Below the pieces are notes generated by a model. The model saw only the letters and a list, made by a program, of their open reading frames with translations. It was not told the DNA's origin and ran no database searches. From contig NC_029529.1 of the NCBI RefSeq assembly GCF_001577835.2, positions 10,613,380-10,677,379 of the forward strand: 64,000 bases of DNA, in the 5' to 3' direction. The DNA comes from Coturnix japonica (Eukaryota > Chordata > Aves > Galliformes > Phasianidae). This document shows positions 10,492 through 38,833 of this stretch, piece after piece (position 1 is the first letter of the stretch; the number at the start of each line of letters is the position of its first letter). The translations under genes were made by a program, and so were the position numbers.

Positions 10492-12002
10492 ATGGCGGAG
10501 GCCGAGGAGGAGCTGCTCACGCCGACGTGCTCGAAGCTGTTCAAGCGGCGCTGGAGCGGATCGTGCAGGATCCGCTGCTCCAGTGACCTACCGCGCAGGT
10601 CGGACGGGCTGGGGGGGGGATGATGGGGTGGGTGGTGGTGGGTGAATGGGGTGGGTGATGGGGGTGGGTGATGATGGGGGGGGGTTGATGGGGTGGGTGA
10701 TGGGGGGGGTGATGGGGGGGTGATGGGGTGGTGAATATGGGAGTGGGTGATGGGGGTGGGTAATGGGGGGTGGGTGATGGGGTGGATGGGGGTTAATGCG
10801 GCTCGGTGATGCGGCTCGTGCAGCTGAGCCCCGCGGTGCCGCCCTGGCAGGTGACGCTGGAGGAGATCGGCTTCCCAAGTGGCGCTGGAGCCACGGTCAG
10901 GCCATGACGGTGCGAGTCTGCAAGGCGGACGGAGAGTGTATGCGTGAGTGCTGCGGGGCTGGGAACAGAGCGGGGCGGTGCGGGGCGGTGCGGGCAGTGA
11001 GCCCGGGTGTCCCCGCAGCGGGTGGTGGGTGCAGAACGCAACGGTGCTGGACCTAAAGAAGGCGCTGCGACGGCATGTGCAGCTCCGGCAGGCACGGAGG
11101 GGCGGCGTGCAGCATCTCAGCTGGTGAGAGGCACCGCAACGCGGCACTGAGCGATAAACCCGCACGAGACACCGCTCACAGCGCTGCTGTCCCGCAGGAA
11201 ATACATCTGGAGGACCTACCACCCTCACGTACGGAGGGGAGAAGCTGGCGGATGACAGGAAGAAGTTGAGAGAGTGAGAGAAATGGATCCTGGCTCCATC
11301 AGGAGAGGGGTGGTCACAGGGGATAGGGAAGGATGATTTGTACCCTCCTATTCGTCTCTTGTGAGGACCCATCTGTTGTACTGTGTCCATCTGTTGTACA
11401 ATGTCCAAAAGACATGGAGATTCTGGAAAGGGTCCAGAGGAGGGACAGGAAGATGATCAGGGGCTGGAGCTATCTCCCTATGAGGACATGGCTGAGGAGA
11501 GCTGGGTTTTGGTTCAGCTGAGAACGAGAGGTGCGGGGTGACCTCATTTGCAGCCTTTTCAATACGAAGGGAACTTACACCCAGGAGGGAGTAAAACTCT
11601 TGAAAGGGCTGATAACAATAGCATGGAATGGGACATGGTTTTTTAAGTTAAAAGAGGGAAGATTAGGTTTGGATGTTAGGGGGAAGTTGTTCACTAGGAG
11701 AGTGGTTAGGCCCTGGAACAGGCTGCCCAGGGAGGTTGTGGATGCCCCGTCCTTGGAGGTGTTCAAGACCAGGTTGGACGGGGCCATGGGCAACCTGATC
11801 TAGTAAATGTGTATGTTTGGTGGCCCTGCCAGGCAGGGGGGTTGGAGGGATCCGAAGGGATGCGGCTCAGCAGGAGGAGGGAGAACACATAGAGATGGCA
11901 GGTTGTGGTTAGAGGAGAACTGGCCCTAACAACACAACTCCATTCAGGTACGGCATCAGGAACAGGGATGAGGTCAGCTTCATCAAGAAACTCCGCAAGT
12001 GA
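10492..12002 (+). CDS. SNRNP25: U11/U12 snRNP 25 kDa protein
   Basis: Nuclear ubiquitin-like-fold protein of the U11/U12 di-snRNP, used by the minor spliceosome; mammalian length is 132 residues. Exons with AG/GT borders: 10492-10598, 10851-10943, 11019-11123, 11198-11273 and 11948-12002. Family blocks are plain but scattered over frames: ADVLEAVQAALERIVQDPLL (exon 1), QAMTVRVCKADGE (exon 2), ATVLDLKKAL and GGVQHLSW (exon 3), KYIWRTYH and GEKLADDRKKLR (exon 4), YGIRNRDEVSFIKKL (exon 5). The ATG frame of exon 1 does not lead into the conserved frame, and exons 2, 3 and 4 are 2, 2 and 1 nt longer than the family pattern predicts. Exon 5 is clean. Splice sites are intact, so I read this as a working gene with consensus errors rather than a pseudogene. 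The start follows from the YY1-like ATGGCGG context and is uncertain. Confidence 0.88.
10609..10795. repeat. G-rich minisatellite in SNRNP25 intron 1
   Basis: Imperfect tandem units of about 8-12 bases around GGGTGATGGG fill most of the intron between SNRNP25 exons 1 and 2. The G-rich strand is the coding strand of SNRNP25. Repeated runs of three to eight Gs could form G-quadruplexes or promote R-loops close to the promoter. Copy number is likely polymorphic and may be misassembled. Confidence 0.9.
11339..11850 (+). repeat. CR1 LINE 3' portion in SNRNP25 intron 4
   Basis: A roughly 500-base CR1 copy, sense to the gene. It shows the standard order of CR1 phrases: 'gagattctggaaagggtcc', 'ggacaggaagatgatcagg', 'ggtgacctcatttgcag', 'ccctggaacaggctgcccag' and 'ggttggacggggccatgggc'. 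It is 5'-truncated and moderately diverged, and it accounts for most of the 674-base intron. Confidence 0.92.
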
Positions 12003-13020
12003 CCTGTCAGGTAAGTCCTGAATGCCCATTATGAATAACTGCTCTTCAGCTTTGCCTTCCCAGGGGCTCAGCACTCAGCCTTATAACACAGAGCAGCTCT
12101 GTGAGCCTTTCTGTGTGTTGGGGCTCTCAGCCTGGCTCTGCCCCATGTCCACATCCTGGCTGTGTTGCTTGTGCACCTCTCAGGGCAGGGAATGGTGGTT
12201 CAAACCACATTGGGAGCAGCTGACAGTGGTGCATCCCTAGCCTTGGTGTGCATTTTAGGCTCTGAATTTGCTCCTGCAGTGCCCTGAGGTTCATTAAATG
12301 CAGTGATCCTCTCTTTACCCTTTTGATTGCTTCTAGGACCTTGCTTCTAGGCTTCATGGAACTCTGGAAATCCAGTGTCCAGGAAGACAAGGTCTCTGTG
12401 CTAGCAGTGATTGATTGCCATCACGCAGTTCATTTGATCCTCCTGTATATCTTATTTTCACTTTACCCAAGCGACTGTTCTCCCTCTTTGCTCTTAACAC
12501 TCCTCATTTGGGTGTTCCTCATTGGGTGTATTCTGAGCCCCAAGCAGTTGCTGAGAGCAATGCTAATTGCATCCTTTCCAGCTGTTCTGTTCAGTGGCTC
12601 CAGCTGGCTGGGTTAAATCATCACTGTGTGACCACAGAGGCTTTCATTCTCTTTCAGTGCTATCATACCTGCAGCACCCAGTGCAATATGACACGTGCTA
12701 TAATAGCAAAGCTCTGCTTCACCCCACGGGGCTCTGGATGAGCCCCCATACTGCGGTGATAACAGAGCCCAGTATGCAGTTAACACTGCTATTCCCAAGT
12801 ATTTCTTTGTCTCTAACAGGTAGAACAGAGACTCCAGCCCTGCCAGGACCAGGTGAGGGATTCAGCGCTCCCCAAGGGGAAGAGGTTGAAAGATTTCACA
12901 GAGAAGCAGACCCCAGTTGAACAGATGCTCTGACATGTTTCGTTTGTGCTGTTCAAAACGTCTGCCTCTGAGCTGGACGCAGAATGTGCTTTTTGTAATT
13001 AAAGAGACTCGTTTTCTGAG
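12003..13020 (+). terminator. SNRNP25: SNRNP25 3' UTR with a probable intron, and poly(A) signal
   Basis: Eight bases after the stop codon there is a consensus donor (CAG|GTAAGT at 12008-12016). A good acceptor, CTCTAACAG, ends at 12819. A final non-coding exon from 12820 would reach the ATTAAA signal at 12998-13003, giving an end near 13015-13025. The stop-to-junction distance is too short to trigger nonsense-mediated decay. An unspliced 3' UTR of about 1 kb is the alternative. Confidence 0.6.
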
Positions 13021-13166
13021 GCTTTTAAAGCTCTTATTTCCATCTGTAAATGTGTGTCGGGGTACGCTGGGTGCTAAAAGATAGAACAGCATCGGTGACA
13101 TAAAGCAACAAACATAGCCACAGACTATGCGAAACAATTAGCAGTAGCTAAAACGCTACCTTTCCG

Positions 13167-13172
13167 TTTAAT
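13167..13172 (-). terminator. RHBDF1: RHBDF1 polyadenylation signal
   Basis: ATTAAA on the minus strand about 290 bases past the RHBDF1 stop; cleavage would be near 13145-13150. This leaves about 130 bases to the SNRNP25 end, so the two genes converge. Confidence 0.5.
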
Positions 13173-13464
13173 CACCACCTTAGCAGTAGTCAATAACTCT
13201 AGTTAAAAATGTAGTATTGAAACTAGTGTAATAAAAATAACGGCAGCAGAAGAGGTTCAATACAATTGAACAAGGCACCAACGTTCTGTTCAGAGTCTTC
13301 TGATAAGGCAAACCACGCCTGCTGAGTGCTAGAGACCGTTTCAATTCACCACAGCCCTGGTTAGAAGTGTCATTAGATTAGAAGCTTCGTCCACGTGGAA
13401 CTAGCACAGCAAATGCAAAGACAGCCCATCTCCAGTGCCCGCTCGAGGAGCTGGTCTTTGCCTT

Positions 13465-29759
<16,295 letters not shown>

Positions 29760-32700
29760 CGTCCCACGTTTGTCTTCAGGCCTAGGAGAGGGGAGAGATC
29801 ACATCTGAGAAAGGGTCAGACACATCCCTGATGCAGCACATGCTGTAGGGCCAGGCTGACTGCCCTCCTCCTGGCTGCCATTCCCAGACCTGAGCCTTGC
29901 ACAGGACAACTTCCAAGGGTTGGCGAGGGCTGGGGGACATCACAGCCACAAGTTTCAGAGTTACACTCCATTAAGATCTTCTGGGACTACTGTAAAATCC
30001 AGATTCCAGAAGAAACAGTCACAATTATCTCTTAATTAGATCTGGAGCCAGTCCAACCAGCTAAGTAACTGCAGTGCTAAAAGCTGCTGACCTCCCTCTA
30101 AAAACAGCCTGTGACTCACACAGGCTCCCTTGCCCACCCAAAGCCAAGCAGCACCATTTCCCTACTAACTGCTATTTGGGAATTAGCAAGCGGCCACTTA
30201 TAACCGCTTCTTCTAATCTCCTTTAAATGTAATCATTTTCCAGAAATACAGCATAGCACAGAGTGCGGCACGAGCATCAGTTCAGCATTAATGCCAGTCC
30301 TCTAAGAGTGGTTTTCATACATTAATAATGATGATGTGGTACTTAAAGAAAGCTGAGTTATAGAAACACCGAAGCAACCAGAGGGACTCCTTGCCCATTC
30401 TGCGACCTCTCTGCCTTCTCTGGCAGCAGGACTGAGACTGTGCTACTTCTCCAGGCTGTGAGAGCAATGACTTTGCTGCACATGCTAAAGAAACAGTTAG
30501 GAAAACTGATGTCACTGAAGGAATGAGATCACAGACCTCCACAAGTGCTTTCTAACCTAAGCTATTCCACAAGCACGTATTTCTTTCTTCCTTCCCTAAC
30601 ACATGCACAATAGCAGGCTCGCAGTGGGAAGCACACGTGCTGAATGGGCCAACAGATCCAATTCCTTCCCAGCTTTCTTGAGCTGCCCCAGACCACAGAT
30701 CCCACAGGAGACAAAAACCAGCAGGGTGTCAGCCTTATCCTCTCCCCAAAGCAAACAGATGGAACAAGCATCCCGGTAACTTTGCAAATACACTCAATTT
30801 GAGAGGGAGCAAAAGAAAGCTAAGCACTGTTATAGTGTTGACACAACTTATTCTGAATGCAAGTGATCTAAAATGCAAGGTAGGAATTCTTCCTTGAGCG
30901 TGCACAGGGTCAGAGCGGCAGTGAGACCTCTGTCTGTCCTCAGAGACATCCAGCAATCAGCTAAACAAGGCTCTGAGCAGTGCAGCACACAAACCAGACA
31001 GTCTGCAAGGGTCTTTCCAGGCTAAATTAGGCTCTGGTTCTCTGACACCGCCTGCCTTCTGTGGCACTGCTACCACCTCCCCACCCAACTGCTCAGGAAA
31101 GGGAGCCACACAAACACTGAGGCTTACCAGTGCAAATGGTACGTGGTGGAGATGGGGAGCAGGTCAACAAAAGGGAGAGGAGAGTGACCTGGATTGGGTT
31201 AGGAGAGGAGAATCTCATCTAAAAGCGGGTGACGACCAGCTGCAAGCACAGTCACACAGGCTGGGCTGGCTGCCAGGAGAGCAGGGCTCAGCTGAGCTGG
31301 AACGAGGGGAAGGGAAGACTCAGCTGTAGGTGGATGAAGGTTTGGGTTTCAGCAAATACCACAGGCCCCCAAAAGTCTGGGAATTCATAATCTGGCCTGT
31401 ACAGACTTACCCTTTGTACACACACCACCATCCCGCATGCACAGAAGCAGCGCCTCACAACAAAAGGTCACAATTCCTTGCTTTGCTCCATTTATAGCTG
31501 CAGAGGTGCCTAAAAGCATCTATTCCAACTTCCTACATGATGCAGATAGCAAAGATATTAGGAGGGCTCCTGCCTGCTCCTGTGCACTTCTGAAGGGGGT
31601 TTGATGGTGCCCATACTTGCCCCTTGCCCAAGCATCACCTAAAAGAGCAACAAAGCAAGCAAACACCTCAGTGCCAGGCAACAAAACACTGAGTTGCACA
31701 CTAAACCCGTGACTATTTTCAAGGGGTGTTCCAGGACACGGTATCCATGTACTTAATCACATCAGTAGGCTCGGTTTCAAAGCTGATTGCATTGACACAT
31801 ATATCATTTGAATGACCATTCAAATATCCTCAATCCCTGCTTCTCAGTACTGCCCGAATCAGTATTTTCAAGAGATCACTGACAGCAGCAGGATAGGATC
31901 ATACACAGTATAGCCATGCAAGGTCAGGCCAAGTGTCTGCCTAAATCCAGTATCTCATTACTAGAGGTTGCCTGGCAATCAGTACAGAGCACAGGATCAC
32001 TTGACACTCATATCTCCTAGGACAGAGTCACTGTATGAGCTATGAATAACTCAGAGACTTATTGTGCCAGAGACGTCTTTGCATTTAACTATTTTCTGTT
32101 TTCATCTTTATGTCCATGCAATGATGGATAAACTCCCTTTAGAAACCAATGCAATCTTTGATTGCAGCCTTTTAGTACTCATAACTGCCAGTGGCAGAGC
32201 AGAAACACATGCTGTATGATGAGCTGTACTCCTCAGATTGTCCTTAAACCTGATACTTCCTGCATTCACTTGATGCCTCACTTCTTGGGCCGGATGAGCA
32301 AATAGTTTTTCCCTGCCCCTCTTCTTCACTCCAATCCTGGCTGTACAGATCTGTTCCAGGCCCATCCTACCATCCTCTTTGCACACACATTAGGATATCC
32401 TACAGGGTAAGACAGAAGCTTGGGGGCTCAGAAGCAGCTGGAAGGAGGCAGAAGGGCTCGATACCTGCCTGCACTGCTGGCAGTGCTCGCACATTCCCTG
32501 TCCTGGCTGAGGCAGGCAGCAGGATTCTGAGCTGAAAGGCAGCAAAGAAGATCCTCAATATGCTTCCAGACAGCAGCCAGGAAGGCAGCAGGATTGTCAT
32601 GGCCCCATCTAGCAGGAGGAAGGCAGGGAGTCCGAGGAGAAGCGGAGCAGCGGGGTGTCAGCCTCAGTGCTGCCAATAACATCATCTAACATGGATCAGA

Positions 32701-35700
32701 CCCAACTAGTAACGAGGATTATCTCAAACACCAGGCGCAAGCCAGACCTTTAAAACAAGCCAGATGGAGGGCTGAGGGCAGGCAGGGACGGAGTAGGCAG
32801 AACAGGCTCATGACCCTGCGTGCTGGGGGAATGCTGTTGAGAGACCAGCACCACCCAGGCTTTGGCTGAGAGCTGCATTACATCCCACACCAAGAAACCC
32901 CTTTGGAAATAAAGCAAGAGCATCAACCCCATCCTGGTGGGGGATCTCTCCTGCATTCCTTACCACCGAGTTCAGAAGAGATGCTGTCGCCCAAGGGGCA
33001 GATTTACCCCAGTGAGCCACCTCCAAGTGTTCCACCAGCACAAATCTAATCCTATCCGAAAGTAAACTACTACTTGTTGATCTGACATCCCAAAGAGGCT
33101 CAGAATTGCAGATAAGCTCTGAGCAACCTGAGACAGGAAGGGTAGGACCCGCCTGTTCAGTGATTGCTCACCATGATATCAGCTTAGCTGAAACATCAAA
33201 CCAGGCATGAGCCTTTGTGCCTCCCGAAACACCTCCCCTCTAGAACAGCTTTCACACAGGCTCCAATGGAACCATCCACCATCTCCCTCCCAGGAACATA
33301 CACTGTCTCTATGCACTGACCCAGTGGTAGCTCTGAGTGCCCTCAGGGGGTCAGAAAAACGGGTGTATTCATCCTGAGACACTGTGGGGACAAGCTAACA
33401 ACACAGCCTACAAAACAACCAGGGACCAGGAAGCAGCTGTAATCATGGGACACAAAGTGAGGGACAACTCATGCTGATGTCAGACCCTGAGAGGAGGAGG
33501 ACAGCAGATCCAAGGTTCCTCTGAGCAACTAATTTCCCTGATTTTCAGAAGATGCGAATCGTGATGGAAACCAACTAAAAATGAGCTCCTATGGGCTTTC
33601 AAATCAGCAGGACATGAGGGGCATCCAGGTCTGATGCCCTCATATGGAAGAGGTGAAAAAGAGCTCAAAAAGTTCTCCAGATTTCTGCCATTGCCTTCTG
33701 GAACTGTGTCTGTTCTTCTCCATAAACAGGTTAGAAGATGACTCCAGCTGCAATCTGCAAACACTCCCGCAGGCAGCAGGCTCTCATCTTCCAGGTCCTT
33801 CAGTTCCAGCAGACAAAAGGCAGAGTGGAGTCAGCATGCAGAAATAAACACTAAAATTCCAGCTCTGAAGACACCACAGCCACTCGCAGGAGAAAAACGA
33901 GCCAACAGCAGCAGTGTCCCCATCTGCTGTGCTGTCCCCTTCTCATGCCGGCACAGCCACCCCTGCAGCTGCCTGGTGCAGAAACCAACCCACATCACTC
34001 AGCAAAGAAATAGGTTCGTTCCAGCCCAGGTTCCTTCCCTGCTCCAAGTCACCACGTGGCTCCATGAACACTTGTGGCAGAGCAAGAAGAGGGGAAGCAG
34101 CAGGAGCAGCTGCAGCCAGATGATGGAATCGCTTTTCCAGGCAGCACAGTTTGAATTGATTGTGAAAACATGGCCAAAAACTCACATTTGTAGCACTGTG
34201 GGAAGCTTGCAGTTATCACAAGGGGGAGGTGGTCGGTTCTGCATCTCTTGAGGCCTAAATTATTTTCTCAGTGCAGGTGCTGAGTGCAGCAGGAATGAAG
34301 TACTACTGTTTCACCAGAGGCAGAGTGAATTTTTTGCTGGAGTCGTTGGATAGGAAAACAACTCCATGGGCCTCTCCAGAGCTGACAGCCAAGCCTCACA
34401 CACGGAGAGCTTCCACAGAAGGGCTTCCAAGCTTCCCTTGCTAACCTAAGGCCAGCAGCACCAGCAAGAGCAGCCAAGTACAGCAGACGGGGCAGAAGCA
34501 CCACCTTTCCCATTCTCCTGCAGCATGTGTGTCCCAGATGACAGAAGAACACTCATGGCACTATGCAGTGTGTGCCTCAGAGCCCAGACATAGCCCAGAT
34601 AGTGAGCAGCAAGCACTCAGATCCATCTCTGAGATGAAGCCCAACACAGAGCTATCCACAGCCTACCCTGAAAGCAGCAAGGGGAGCAGTGAGCATAAAA
34701 CACAAAGAGGAGGGAGCAGCAGGAAGCTTTCTGGAGCACTCTGGTGTCTTCATCCTGTTTGTATTTCTCCATGAACACACCCTGAAGCTTTGCATAGGGA
34801 ACGCTAGCCTGGCATGTCATGCGACAGCCACATTCCTGCTGCCACATCCTCATGCCTTGCTCAGAGCACACTGCTTATGGGCATGGGCATGGGCTGATAG
34901 CAGGACTGCCTAATAGCTCCAGCAACAGCACACTGAGCACTGTAGCTGAGCAGCTGGCAGTGAGCAGCACCTCCCTTCCCTGGTGAATGACCACTGCCTG
35001 CTCCTCCAAATGGAGCTGGCTTTTACCTAGATCCACCACCAGCCCCCAGACATGTCTCTGTATGCTGATACAGGACACCAGGATACCGCTGCTGGTCCAG
35101 TGCCACACTGCACGCAGCCAGACTGGATAACAGTGTAATCACATTAACAACCCAAGTATTAACAAATTCAATTATAAATAACCGACTGCCAACACTGGAA
35201 GTTTATGTAGAGGAAGGTTCATCTAAACAAGCCTTGTTCTTGCAGCCTTCCTAAAGGTGCCTACGCTGAGCCCTGTGTTCCCCAACAGCAGCACAGCAGG
35301 CTCCTGGGACTGTGTTCTTCAGCGTCACTGGAGCTCACTGCTAACAAAGAAGCAGGAAAGAGTGATCACAGAAACTATTTTAGTACGCATTTAACTCACT
35401 GCAAAAGCTCGATGGGGCTCCAGAAGACACTGCACTGGTTTGCATTAGTAGCACAAGGGATGCACAGCGAGGGACTGGTTCACCCACTGGCACCATGGGT
35501 ACATTCACTGCCTCGATGATGCAGGTTCAAATAAGGTTTTGTCAGCACAGCCATAACCCCATATTAGAAAGTAAAGGATAACAAGGTCCTATCACTGTAT
35601 TTCAACAAAGGTATCCTTTTTCATTGAAATTCTGCATTTGTAACTTTGGTTTTCTAGCAGCCTGCACATTCATTGCAAGTACTGCAACTCAGAACACAAG

Positions 35701-38700
35701 AAAAGCTAAGAACGAGGCACCAAAATGAATTTCAAGGCGGAGAGATCTCTGGCTCTGGCTGCTTTTGGAATGGCTGCTGCCCATGCACCAACCTCAGCAC
35801 TAAAAGCAGCTAAGAATCACTATTTGTTGAGCTAAATAAAAATATCTCACTGGCAAATGAGATCAAAACTGCCGCAGATGACAACATTTCCTATGGAAAG
35901 TTACATAGATCCACAATGAATGGCAACCTGAAACAAAAGTCTTAGAGGAAATAACAAACGCAGAAGCCACTGGAAGACATTGTATATTCAGGAGGGATGG
36001 AAGCAGCAGCATCTGAGCCATTCGGACCATTTCTTTACACGTTCCTTTGAAATGCAGTGCATCCTCACTCAGCATCACACATCTGCTTTCTCCGATGTGA
36101 CAGGAGCTCTGTTCCCCTGAATACAACTAAAAGAATAAGCCTACATGCACCAGCAATGCCCACAGCAGCAAGGACTGCTCTTCTTGTAAAAGGAGATGCT
36201 CCTGTTGCTCCGATTTCTACTCTTGCTGGGGCTCAACAGCTGGCCATCCATCTTCTCTTTCCTTGTCTAATGGAAAAGCAATTGTGGGAAGAGCTTGTCT
36301 TGCTCTGCAGGTGTGGGCTCGTGTAACTCACAGAGCAAAGAAAAACGATCAACTTTGTTTCAAGAAGAAGATAAAAAGGTGAAACATTTTTACAACGTAA
36401 GGTCTAGTCTGAATGAATGGCACTTCCTGCCCCACAGCTCCCTTGGATCTAACAGTCCCAGGGCAGCCAGTGAAAGGGAAGGCATGCTCACATCTTTTGG
36501 CACAGCAACTCGAAGCCAGTTGTCTTCTGCAGCTCACTTTAAGGCACTGATCTTTGCATACAAGTGAGGGAGAAACATACCTGTTTTCTATGGGGCAACA
36601 GCACCTGAAACACAGAGGCTGCATTCACCAACCCCAGACATCCGAGTCCCCAAGGTTTTAACATTCAAGCTGCTGCAACTTGCATGAAGTTAAAGCTGAG
36701 TGAGCGCCAGACCTGCAGTACAGTAAAAGCAGCATCTTGTGCAGCTTCAGGATGATCTCATCCAGACTGCTCCTTCTAAAAGGAAAACCTTCCATGCAGA
36801 CACTGCTGCTGACCAGCAGAGCAAGGGGCTGCCTCGCAGCGAAGTGGAAACAGGAAGGGGGAGGAGGCAGCTAGGTAGGCGACCCAGAAAAGGCATGATC
36901 AGGCATGTCTTCTGATCTCTTCTCCCCTGGGAGGACTTCTGAGATCACTGAGAAGTTAAATTTCCTTTAATAATTGCAGTTTTGGAGATGCTGATTACTA
37001 AAGCCCAGAACCTTTGAGGATGTACCTTTAGGTATTGCTCAGGTCTATATTGCAATAGATCTAATGTTTCTGCAGCACACATAAAATAGCTTCGACTGAG
37101 TTTGAAACAAACAGTGCATCTATACAGCTGAACAACAAGCCCAAAAGGCAGTTTTAGCCTTATGTCAATTTGGTATTTACTGTCCCTACTGCAAACAGGG
37201 CACACGAGCAATAAACTTGCACTACATAACATCTGGGGGCTCAACAGCTGAGGTTGATATGAAGAATAAACTCTGCTTCTACCATGCAGCAAACAGCCAC
37301 TGTTTGTTATTCATAAGGATTTAACCAGAGTTCGGGTGAAAAAACTCTTCTACTGATTTGTTCTTTGTGGTATCACCTCAACACTTGGGCTTTTTTCTTC
37401 TTTTTTGTTTTAAAGAAAGGAAAACCCACTTCCTCATTCCTACAGCAGCACGGATTGCTGCAAGTATTGAAGTATCAGGGACGTAAGGGGCTCTGCATCC
37501 CAATGCAAGTTGTGATCCACACATTGAATCTGTTCAAGGCTCTTCAGGAACACGACCATGAGAAATGGTGCCTAATAGATCCACTCACTTCCAAGGTGAA
37601 ATCTTGCCTGTTGCCTCCCTCATCTCTGGGGTCTGACTGCTGCAAGAGCTGGGAACATCCTTCCTAAATGCTCTTCTGTCACTTGCATGGTGGGTGCTGG
37701 CCTGAGAGAGGAGTTACTGGACACTAACAGACTGAGCAACAAGTCCTAACATCCATTCAATCTGCCTGTTCTACTTTCCAGGAGCACCAGGACATTTTAC
37801 CCACGAGCCAGACACAATAATTGCCATTAAATCCAGGTTGCAGCTCCCACAACACAAGTTGTAGCTAGAGAGGATGCAACACAACTCTGTGAGCTGGCAG
37901 GCAATGCACACATTCCATGGGTTACCTAAAACAACAAGTATATACCCAGCAGCAGGGAGGCAACCTTACGGTAACAGTGCCAGATCTGCACAGTTCCTGT
38001 CTGCTTCATTCCAACCAGATGATGACAAAGTTACACAAAGGGTCTGGCACCTCCTCGGCTGTAAAGAAACTAATCCACATCTGAGCTCAGAGGGAGAAAA
38101 AAAAGGAATCTATCCTCAAGTTTGAAGTATTTCTACTGAAACAACAGTGACAGGCAGGTGGCTGCAGGAATTAATAAGCATTGAGTTTGGTCTCAAGTAA
38201 GGGTCAGCAGCACACCGGGTGCCAGCCCTGTTGCTGGGTGTGCATAGGAAAGGAAAACAGCCCTGGACTCTTGCTCATGTTGCCCATCTCAGACCCTCAG
38301 CACTAAGTGGGCAATGTGCTCACTCCACAGAAAGATCCAATACACTGAATGGAATCAAATCTTTACTATTTATATCTAAGCATGCGGGCTCCGTGCCCAA
38401 AATAAACTGTCCTATCATGCTACACTCAGCAGACCCTGCCTGGTTCAGGGCAACATGCTGGGACTTGCTGGCTACTCTCCGGGGCTGGATTCCAGAGGAA
38501 CAGGATGGATGATCCCAAAAGGAATTCCTATTCCTGCCTGGCGCTCACTCTCATAGCAGCACTTTCAGTCCCCACTGCAGACATTAAAGGTGCTGTTGGC
38601 CAGACCCAGTGACAGGGGCTGCTCCCCTCCATAGGGCATCACCCCCAGAGCCAACCTGCCCAGGGAAGAGATGATGCAGACCAGACTCTGGGCCCATAGC

Positions 38701-38812
38701 CCAGCTGAGGCCCACCCCGCACAGAGCAAGGTGTTGCTCAGCCCTGGGCCACGGCTTTCCCCAGAACCTGAAAAGCCTGTTTGTAGGCAGATCTCCTCCA
38801 AGCGGATTGCTT

Positions 38813-38833
38813 AAAAAAAAAAAAAAAAAAAAA
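38813..38833. repeat. A21 homopolymer
   Basis: Twenty-one consecutive A, with no retrocopy body or target duplication recognisable on its 5' side. Confidence 0.9.

Noticed and set aside
9899-12002. POLR3K and SNRNP25 as true pseudogenes
   Set aside because: Introns, most splice sites, the shared promoter, and the intact exons 1 and 3 of POLR3K and exon 5 of SNRNP25 argue for working genes with local sequence error.
38813-38833. A21 tract as the tail of a processed retrocopy
   Set aside because: No gene-like body precedes it and no target-site duplication is visible.
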